Below, piece after piece: positions 1 through 6,135 of a DNA stretch of 17,218 nt. Positions within the stretch are counted from its first letter, which is position 1. Every line of letters begins with the position of its first letter. Both the position numbers and the translations under genes were made by a program. The notes beneath the pieces are model-generated. The model had not been told where the DNA came from and ran no database searches. It saw only the letters and a list, made by a program, of their open reading frames with translations. Origin of the DNA: DASPTH01 sp046727575 (GTDB lineage Bacteria > Actinomycetota > Acidimicrobiia > IMCC26256 > DASPTH01); the NCBI GenBank assembly GCA_046727575.1, contig JBKPCV010000234.1, positions 1-17,218 of the forward strand. Reading direction: 5' to 3'.

Positions 1-254
1 CGTTGGGGCCTCAGCGTCCCAATGACGGCTTCGCCGGTGCTGGTGACCAACTGGCCAGCCGGTTCGGCGCTTCTTGTGACGTGCCCGACCTCGTGCATCG
101 AGCGTTCGACATGTGAGAGCAGATCGACAAACGTCCGGCCACGCCCCTCGGGTCCGGACGACTCCCGGGACCGTGCACTCGCTCGGATTTCCCGACTGCT
201 CCGTGGGGTGGTGAGTTCACGATGGGTCCTCTCAGACGGTGTTCAGCCGGACTC
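1..254 (-). other. Coding-like open stretch at the left edge, unassigned
   Basis: One minus-strand frame is open from a stop at about 254 to the window edge. It reads plausibly as protein (for example FVDLLSHVERSMHEVGHV) with roughly three quarters G/C at third positions between 130 and 1. The only in-frame ATG is at 100 and has no Shine-Dalgarno sequence. I do not recognise the family. It could be the start of a gene divergent from the adenylate kinase gene, another relic, or chance. A plus-strand frame over the same bases is also open, so the strand is uncertain. Confidence 0.2.
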
Positions 255-331
255 TGCGATTGTGGATCGGTGCCGGAGATCGGCCAAGAGTCCAAGGTCC
301 TGCGGGACGCGAGTGAGGTCCGGCGTCGGTC

Positions 332-345
332 GGGACCTTTGTCCC
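332..345. promoter_or_regulatory. DosR/DevR-like inverted repeat upstream of adenylate kinase
   Basis: The 14 bases GGGACCTTTGTCCC form a perfect 5-bp inverted repeat (GGGAC/GTCCC) around CTTT. This matches the core of the mycobacterial DosR box (GGGACTWWAGTCCC) except at two central positions. It lies 82 bp upstream of the adenylate kinase start. The outer flanks (T and C before, TG after) match the 20-bp consensus only partly. Regulation by a DosR-type response regulator is inferred; no dosR gene is in the window. Confidence 0.5.
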
Positions 346-427
346 TGTTCCTCGATGCTTGTCGCCACGACAATGACCGAGGCGTCCGCCGCGGCGCCGA
401 AGACCTTCGACCGGAGGGGAGCAACCC

Positions 428-1216
428 TTGAATGCCCCACCCGGGGCAGGGAATCGATGGGGGCTCGACGCCCTTGTTGATCGGCCTGTTCGAGTCGTCG
501 TGCTCGGCCGTCAGGGATCGGGGAAGGGAACGCAGAGCGAACGGCTCGCGGCGCGTTTCGCGTTGGTACACCTTTCGACGGGCGCGGTGTTCCGCGAGGC
601 AGTGGCACTCGAATCGGACCTCGGACGCGCGGTCAACGACGCGATGCAGGCCGGTGATCTCGTCCCCGACGAGCTGGCGACGCGGGTGGTGGCGGACAGC
701 CTCGCGCGGCCCGACGTCCGGCGGCATGGCTTCGTGCTCGACGGGTTCCCTCGCACCGTGCAACAAGCGGAAACACTCGCACGGCTGGTTGGAGAGGCCG
801 TCGACGCCGCGATCAACCTTGCGGTGCATCCGCGTGCCGCTCTGGAGCGAATGCTCAGGCGACGCGTGTGCGCCAACTGTGGTCGGGCTGTACAGAGCAC
901 CGTCAGGAGCGGTACCGAGCGTTGCCGTGATTGCGGAGGGCCGCTCGTCCGACGCGCCGACGACACGCCGTCATCGATCATGCGACGCCTCACGTTGTTC
1001 GAACAGCAGACCAAGCCGCTGCTCGGCTGGTACGCACGGCGGGGAGTGCTTGCAACCGTCGACGGTCACGGATCGCCTGACGAGGTGGCGCTTCGCGTCG
1101 AACGGGCCCTGGCCTCCTGGCTCGACACCCGAATCAGCCTCAGTGGTTCAGACGTCGACAAGAACCTGACAGCGCCACTCCCCGTCGCGTCGCGCGCAAT
1201 GCAGATCGGAGCGTGA
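428..1216 (+). CDS. Adenylate kinase with zinc-finger-type LID and C-terminal extension
   Basis: It interconverts ATP + AMP and 2 ADP in the cytosol. Visible motifs: P-loop GRQGSGKGT (27-35), STGAVFR (50-56), DGFPRT (105-110), a LID with four cysteines C148, C151, C166 and C169 in two CxxC pairs (zinc type), and RADD...RR (177-187). The TTG start at 428 is chosen because GGAGGGG sits at 413-419 with 8-nt spacing and no ATG precedes the P-loop. The enzyme is 262 aa, longer than typical (about 215 aa), with some 20 extra N-terminal residues and 30 extra, Ser-rich C-terminal residues. It is not next to secY or map as the housekeeping adk usually is, so it is probably an accessory paralogue. A DosR-like box lies upstream. 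Family assignment is firm; the physiological role is inferred. Confidence 0.93.
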   Translation: MNAPPGAGNRWGLDALVDRPVRVVVLGRQGSGKGTQSERLAARFALVHLSTGAVFREAVALESDLGRAVNDAMQAGDLVPDELATRVVADSLARPDVRRHGFVLDGFPRTVQQAETLARLVGEAVDAAINLAVHPRAALERMLRRRVCANCGRAVQSTVRSGTERCRDCGGPLVRRADDTPSSIMRRLTLFEQQTKPLLGWYARRGVLATVDGHGSPDEVALRVERALASWLDTRISLSGSDVDKNLTAPLPVASRAMQIGA

Positions 1217-1650
1217 GACACCCTTCGGGAGCACGCCGACAACCTCAGGCTGCTCGGAAAGAACCGTCGCGAGGAACCCTTTCGACACCGCCACCGCGCC
1301 CACGTCCTCTCCTCGGTTGTCCGTTGTCACCGGCTCGCCGAAAAGCGACGCACCTTCGGCCACGGTCCCAAGGAACGCACGCCCAACCGCGGCTCCCACA
1401 CATGTGCTGCAACCTGGCCCGACCTCAACCGGGTCGGCCCACTTCCCTCATCCGGGGCATCCGTGGCCGGGTCGAATGTGACGATCAGATTGGCGAGGCG
1501 CAACCGACACGCGATCTCCCTCAGTGCGCTTCAGTGACGTCACCACCCGAACCAGCCGGTGACTCTACGATGGGAACGTTTTCCAACGCACCCATCCGAC
1601 CGGCGTCGAGCTCGACTTGCTGGCCGTCCACCGCCAGTGATCCCCCGCCG
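1148..1650 (-). pseudogene. Possible decayed minus-strand coding region, family unknown
   Basis: No intact gene is seen between 1217 and 1650. The minus strand holds successive coding-like pieces in different frames: GSLAVDGQQVELDAGRMGAL (about 1590-1650), then REIACRLRLANLIVTFDPAT (about 1455-1515), then an 83-aa open frame at 1148-1399 containing EGASLFGEPVTTDNRGEDV and ending near CARRDGEWRCQV. Joining them needs at least two frameshifts, for example an extra base near 1517. The 1148-1399 piece overlaps the adenylate kinase tail by about 70 bp, which weakens that part. It follows the last membrane-protein gene of the operon on the same strand. I cannot name the family and chance remains possible. 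Confidence 0.25.
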
Positions 1651-2040
1651 TCAGCGGATGTCGGTGAGGTGGACCACGTCGATCTGGACGTGGTCGATCG
1701 TCCAGTCTTCAAGGCAGCCTCGGAACTGCCGTTTGTTCGTGTCATCGAGTGCGGGAACTAATACGGCGCGGTAGCGACCATCGCCGCGACGCTCGATCGG
1801 CGCTGCCAGATCGGATTGGACCTCCAGACGGCATGTGAGCAGCTGCGCTTGGACCATCTCGGAGAGCGTTTGATTCTCCTCGCCGCCCGTGGTCTTTGCG
1901 GACATGAGAAGGTCCGTCTGTCTAGCGCTGACCGGCTCATGGGTTGAGAGTGTCGCTTCGCGCAGGAGGAGCACGGCGACGATGCCGACAGTTGCGCCTA
2001 CCACGCCGAGGACGATTCGGCCCAGCCTCGCCTTGCTCAA
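1651..2040 (-). CDS. Small membrane-anchored protein, unknown function
   Basis: This 129-aa protein has one predicted transmembrane segment (about residues 8-27, RIVLGVVGATVGIVAVLLL) followed by a soluble, probably extracytoplasmic domain with two cysteines (TCRLEV and RGCLEDW) that could form a disulfide. The stretch GDGRYRAVLVPALDD suggests a beta-rich domain. It starts at a TTG overlapping the stop of the preceding gene (TTGA, 4 bp), which implies translational coupling and supports this start. It is the last intact gene of the five-gene minus-strand operon. No family is recognised. Coupling to another membrane protein suggests that the two form a complex, which is inference. Confidence 0.7.
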   Translation of the reverse strand: MSKARLGRIVLGVVGATVGIVAVLLLREATLSTHEPVSARQTDLLMSAKTTGGEENQTLSEMVQAQLLTCRLEVQSDLAAPIERRGDGRYRAVLVPALDDTNKRQFRGCLEDWTIDHVQIDVVHLTDIR

Positions 2041-2561
2041 TGGCGGCCGCCGCGGCGCAACAGTTGGCGGATCTGCTCGTCGTTGGCGCCTGGTACCTCT
2101 TGGGCGAGAACGGTCACGTCATCCAGAAGCAATCCGCCCGATGGATAGCTGATCCGGCTGAGCTGGCGGCCGAGCTTTTGCTCGCCCGCCGGCGAAGAGG
2201 TCTTCGACGCGATGCGATCGATGACCCAGGCGCCGGCCGAGAGGATCACGCCGCCCCCGACCAGGAACGTGATGAACACGTTCGTCTGCCGGGTCGAATC
2301 CCGCAGCCATGCAAAGCGGTCCGGGGATGGCGGTCGCGTCTCCCGCAGGATACCGGCAACCTCGGGATCGACGCGACTGCGGTACTCGAGGCGAGTCAGG
2401 CGACCGAGCACCAGCCCGGTCGCGAGCGCGACCTCGGCAATGAGGACGATCAGCCCGAAGAACAGCGCTCGGTTCCACTCCCAGCGGTTGAGCGAGACAA
2501 TCATGTAGAAGCCGCCCCCGACGAGCGTGCCGATACCTGCGAGCCAGGCGATGACCTTCAT
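2037..2561 (-). CDS. Integral membrane protein, three TM segments, unknown function
   Basis: This 174-aa protein has hydrophobic segments at about residues 3-24, 32-53 and 94-114, a charged loop of about 40 residues between TM2 and TM3 (RSRVDPEV...PDRFAWLRDS), and a roughly 60-residue polar tail ending in LLRRGGRH. The ATG at 2561 overlaps the stop of the upstream gene (ATGA), and AAGGAG lies 8 nt before it, so the start is well supported. Its own stop overlaps the next start (TTGA). Position between the PEP-utilising enzyme and a second membrane protein suggests a membrane partner of the operon products. No recognised domain is visible and the function is unknown. Confidence 0.8.
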   Translation of the reverse strand: MKVIAWLAGIGTLVGGGFYMIVSLNRWEWNRALFFGLIVLIAEVALATGLVLGRLTRLEYRSRVDPEVAGILRETRPPSPDRFAWLRDSTRQTNVFITFLVGGGVILSAGAWVIDRIASKTSSPAGEQKLGRQLSRISYPSGGLLLDDVTVLAQEVPGANDEQIRQLLRRGGRH

Positions 2562-4642
2562 GAGTTGGGCTCCTTGTCCTTGATCGTCACTCGTCCGGCG
2601 TCGCCGTCCACCAGCACGACGGCGCCTTCCGGAAGATCCTCCATCGCACCTGCGTAGCCGACGACCGTGGCCACGCCGGCTTCGCGCGCCAGGATGGCGA
2701 GGTGGGACAGCACCGAGCCGGTCTCGGCCACGATGCCTTCGAGGCGCGGCAGCAAGGGGCCGAGCCCGGGCGACAGCGTCGTGGTGACGAGGACCGATCC
2801 CGTCGGCGGGTCATCGCCGTCGTAGCTGACCGGTCCGCTCCCCGTGCCGCCGCCGGCGCCGGTGCCGCCGCCAACTTCGCTTGCGCATTGCGCCCGGATT
2901 GGCTTTCCCAAGTCGGACAGCTGGAACCATGCCGGCAGCGGGGCGCCGAATTCATGCTCGTGGATCGACACGAGCTTGGGCACGACGACGGCTCGCTTGG
3001 TGGCGACCGCCTCCAGGTGCTCCAGGCTGATGTGGCGGATGAGCTCCGGCTCAGTGAGGTCGCCGGTGGCTGCGAGCCGCTCGCCGAGCTCCCACGCGGC
3101 GCGACCCGACACTTCTTGCACCCAGCGCACGCGAAGCCGGAGCGCCTCGCGCGCTATGCCCGCGTCGCTGCAGGTCTGGCAGGCCGTCGACACGGGCAGA
3201 GCCCCCCTCTCGGTGGGAGGCAGTTCGGGCTCGGGGGCGACTCGCGGCGCGGTGAGCGCCAACACGGTCGGGCTCCGGGCGAGGATCTCCTTGTCGGTGA
3301 GGCCGTCCTCCCGTGCTTCCGCGAGCACTCGCAGCGCCACCGACGCGCCGGTCATGCGGTTACCGCCGGTGTCGGTGAGCATGCCGATGAGGATCTCGTG
3401 GGCATGCAGCGCGCGCAGGATGACACGGCTGCGGTGCAGCAACGCGATGAGCTGCCGGCTCGTCAGCTCGGTCAACGCAGGCACGGCTTCGAGATCGGCG
3501 TCGGTCCGGTCGAGCAGGTTCTCGGCAAGGCGTGGCAACGCGGACCGGAGACGCCCGATCCTCCACGCCCCGCGCACGCGGCGCATGGCAGGAATCGGAT
3601 TCAGTGCGTGCAGGATGGTTCGCTTCGGCTTGATCTCGCCCGCCAGTCGCAGATCGATGGCGACGTGCCCGTCGACGCTGACTACGACGTCGCTGGCATC
3701 GAGATCCGCCTGGGTCGCGGTCCCGGCGAGCAGCACGGCTTCGCAGACGGCTTGCCGAAGCGGGGGAACCCAGAGATCGTTTTCGAGCTCGGTGAGCGGT
3801 GCGGGGAACGTCTCCGCGACGGGGCCCGGTCCGTAGACGGGACCTCGGGGTACGCCGCGGATCTCGGTCGTGACCGGGCGCGACTGGAGCAGCCAAAGCT
3901 GCTCGGGCGCGATGGCCCATTCCACGTCCTGGGGGCCGCCGAACACCGAGGCGACCTGCTCGGACAGCGAGACGAGGCGGCGGAGGTGGGCACGGTCGAG
4001 CGCGGGACCGTCGTTGGCGTCGAAGTCGAGCACCTTGACGGTCGACGGGTCGAGCACGTACCTCGAGCCGTTGACCTCGCCGCTCACGAGATGCTCCGGC
4101 CCGCCTCGCACCGCGGTGACGACCCTGCGGTCGCTCCGACCCGACACGGGATCGACGCCGAACATGACGCCGCCGAACGCGGGGTCGATCAGGGGTTGGA
4201 CCAGCACCGCGATCGGCTTGTCGGTCGCGCCGGCGCGTTTCCGTGAGTCCATAACCACCGCCACCGCACCGACGAAGTGGTCGAAGCCGATGATCCCGAC
4301 GATCGACTCGAACTGACCGGCCATAGACGAAGAAGCTGTGTCCTCGACGACCGAGGAGCTGCGCGCCACAAGCGCCTGTTGGTCACCGCCGGCGCGCTCG
4401 AATGCCTCTCGCACTGCAGCGTGGTGTGCAAGCTCTGCCCCGCCGTCGATGTCATCGCAGAACGCCGTGGTGAGCACCACGCCAGGAAGGATGGCGAGAC
4501 CGGCATCCGCGGCCCGCGCCAACGCCGCCGCCTTGCCCCCGGTGAGCGCGGCATCGCGCGCGGCGTCGTCGCTCAGCTCAACGATGAACGGACGGCCCGG
4601 GTCTACGGCCCGTGCAGCACTCCCGACCTCTGCGTCCGTCAT
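2558..4642 (-). CDS. PEP-synthase/PPDK-like phosphotransferase (ATP-grasp plus swivelling His domain)
   Basis: It probably transfers the beta-phosphate of ATP, through a phosphohistidine, to pyruvate or another acceptor, releasing AMP and Pi. An N-terminal pyruvate-phosphate-dikinase ATP-grasp domain spans about residues 15-260: GGKAAAL (35-41), RSSSVVEDTASSSMAGQFES (94-113), DVEWAI (239-244) and QSRPVT (253-258). A helical, poorly conserved middle region follows (about 270-585). The C-terminal mobile domain holds TGSVLSHLAILAREAG (641-656), with His647 as the expected phosphoacceptor. There is no C-terminal PEP-binding TIM barrel as in PpsA or PPDK. The three-part, 694-aa layout resembles rifampin phosphotransferases (about 865 aa), but the substrate domain is shorter. 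ATG at 4642 is preferred because GGAGGAG lies just upstream; a GTG at 4660 is the alternative. Family is certain, substrate unknown. Confidence 0.88.
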   Translation of the reverse strand: MTDAEVGSAARAVDPGRPFIVELSDDAARDAALTGGKAAALARAADAGLAILPGVVLTTAFCDDIDGGAELAHHAAVREAFERAGGDQQALVARSSSVVEDTASSSMAGQFESIVGIIGFDHFVGAVAVVMDSRKRAGATDKPIAVLVQPLIDPAFGGVMFGVDPVSGRSDRRVVTAVRGGPEHLVSGEVNGSRYVLDPSTVKVLDFDANDGPALDRAHLRRLVSLSEQVASVFGGPQDVEWAIAPEQLWLLQSRPVTTEIRGVPRGPVYGPGPVAETFPAPLTELENDLWVPPLRQAVCEAVLLAGTATQADLDASDVVVSVDGHVAIDLRLAGEIKPKRTILHALNPIPAMRRVRGAWRIGRLRSALPRLAENLLDRTDADLEAVPALTELTSRQLIALLHRSRVILRALHAHEILIGMLTDTGGNRMTGASVALRVLAEAREDGLTDKEILARSPTVLALTAPRVAPEPELPPTERGALPVSTACQTCSDAGIAREALRLRVRWVQEVSGRAAWELGERLAATGDLTEPELIRHISLEHLEAVATKRAVVVPKLVSIHEHEFGAPLPAWFQLSDLGKPIRAQCASEVGGGTGAGGGTGSGPVSYDGDDPPTGSVLVTTTLSPGLGPLLPRLEGIVAETGSVLSHLAILAREAGVATVVGYAGAMEDLPEGAVVLVDGDAGRVTIKDKEPNS

Positions 4643-4660
4643 CCCGAGGGACTCCTCCAC

Positions 4661-4684
4661 CCGTTCACCCGTTCACCCGTTCAC
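4661..4684. repeat. Three tandem copies of an 8-bp unit before the PEP-enzyme gene
   Basis: CCGTTCAC is repeated three times exactly (GTGAACGG on the coding strand). The array lies in the only real gap of the operon, between the histidine kinase stop at 4708 and the PEP-enzyme start, just upstream of its Shine-Dalgarno sequence. It may be an iterated protein-binding site for an internal promoter, or a slippage-prone repeat that could vary in copy number. Neither can be decided from the sequence. Confidence 0.6.
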
Positions 4685-4707
4685 TGGTCGTTTACCCGCA
4701 CTTCAGA

Positions 4708-6135
4708 CTAAGCCTGGTGCATGGGAAGGACGACCTGGAACCGCGTGTTCCCGGGCTCCGACTCCAACCGGATCTCGCCGCCGTGGCGTCCGACGATGAT
4801 CCGCCACGCGATGTCGAGGCCGAGGCCGGTGCCCTTGCCGACCTCCTTGGTGGTGAAGAACGGCTCGAAGACGCGGGTGCGGACTTCGTCGGGCACGCCG
4901 GGGCCGGTGTCACCGATCTCGACCATGATGCGATCGGGTCCGTCGCGAGAGGTGCGGACCATCAGCTTGCCGTGACCCTGCATGGCATCGACGGCGTTGT
5001 CGATGAGGTTGGTCCACACCTGGTTCAGCTCCCCTGGAAATGCGGAGATCTTCGGGATGCCGCAGTCGTAGTCGCGGACGACCTCGATGTCGTCGCCGAG
5101 CTTGTGCCCGAGCATCGTCAAGGTGGCGTCGAGGCCCTCGTGGACGTCGAACGACTGGAGCGGAGCACGGTCCATCTGCGAGTACTGCTTGGCCGAAGCA
5201 AGCAACCCGGAGATGCGCTCTGCGGCATCGGTGATCTCGTCGACCAGGCTGTCTGACTCGAGCGCTCGAACGGGATACGACAGACCGACGCGCAAGTGCG
5301 GCGGTGGCAACACCTCCGCAAGCATCTCGAGCCAACCCAGGTCCACGCCGGCAGCGACCAACGTGGGGGCAATGTCCCAAGCGCCGGTTACGCCGTGCTC
5401 CTCCAGCCAGTCCGCGAGGTCCTCTTCGCGATCGGACGCGTCCAGCGGCGACAGGATCGGAGCGTGCCTGCGCTGTTCCAGTGCGCGTCCAGCGAAGTCG
5501 GCGATCGCTTCGAGTTGGGCGGTGGGAAGCTGGCTTCGAACCATCACACCGACCTTCTCGCGCATCTCCGCCAGCATCTCCCGCAGCCGCGCGGTGGCGC
5601 TCATCACTGCCGCCACCGGATTGTTCAGCTCGTGGGTGAGTCCGGCCGTCACCGAGCCGAGCGCCACCAGGCGCTCGTGGCGCGCGACCGTGTCGGTGGC
5701 GGCGCGACCCTGGATCTGACTTCCCGCCAGCAGGTGCGCGGCCATCGGGAACCACTCCCTCACCGCGCGGCCGAAGTCGGCGGCGGGCAGCTCCAGCAAG
5801 CGGCAGTCGGTGACGGCCCGCGCGGTGCCCGGGTACAGCTGAGGAACGCCGCGGTCGGCCAGGTAGGCGTTGAATGCGCCGGTGTAGGAGCCGTAGTAAT
5901 CCGAGCGGAATAGCTCGATTTCCCCACCCTGTACGCGGCTGAACATCGCGAGCATCCCTGAGAGCAACACGAAGAAGCAGGAGGCGGGTGCGCCTTCCGC
6001 ATGGATCGTGCCACCGGCCGGATACTCGACGACGCGACCGCGTTCGGCGAGCCAGGCGAGCTGGTCGTCGCTCAGGTCCTCGAACAGGAACAGGGTCCGC
6101 AGCTGCTCTGGTGGCAAGCGTTTGGGTTCGGTCAT
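4708..6135 (-). CDS. Sensor histidine kinase with N-terminal cyclic-nucleotide-binding-type domain
   Basis: This soluble 475-aa kinase probably phosphorylates the receiver of the next-door fused protein. Residues about 12-135 form a Crp-like cNMP-binding fold (LFLFEDLSDDQLAWLAERG at 15-33, YPAGGTIHAEG at 38-48). The HisKA/DHp segment is at about 150-180 with the H-box LTHELNNP (His168). Residues about 185-310 form an extended helical linker. HATPase_c motifs: NLIDNAVDAM (376-385), DTGPG (409-413), FEPFFTTK (423-430) and GKGTGLGL (433-440). No membrane segment is seen, so it senses a cytosolic ligand. The ATG overlaps the stop of the upstream gene (ATGA), with GGAG 5 nt before it. Ligand is unknown: the cNMP-type fold does not prove cyclic nucleotide binding. 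Confidence 0.92.
   Translation of the reverse strand: MTEPKRLPPEQLRTLFLFEDLSDDQLAWLAERGRVVEYPAGGTIHAEGAPASCFFVLLSGMLAMFSRVQGGEIELFRSDYYGSYTGAFNAYLADRGVPQLYPGTARAVTDCRLLELPAADFGRAVREWFPMAAHLLAGSQIQGRAATDTVARHERLVALGSVTAGLTHELNNPVAAVMSATARLREMLAEMREKVGVMVRSQLPTAQLEAIADFAGRALEQRRHAPILSPLDASDREEDLADWLEEHGVTGAWDIAPTLVAAGVDLGWLEMLAEVLPPPHLRVGLSYPVRALESDSLVDEITDAAERISGLLASAKQYSQMDRAPLQSFDVHEGLDATLTMLGHKLGDDIEVVRDYDCGIPKISAFPGELNQVWTNLIDNAVDAMQGHGKLMVRTSRDGPDRIMVEIGDTGPGVPDEVRTRVFEPFFTTKEVGKGTGLGLDIAWRIIVGRHGGEIRLESEPGNTRFQVVLPMHQA

Noticed and set aside
2702..4246. Long plus-strand open frame (514 codons) opposite the PEP-utilising enzyme gene
   Set aside because: It is antisense to a gene with clear domains and has a repetitive Arg/Gly/Asp-rich translation without motifs. 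Long antisense frames are usual at high GC.
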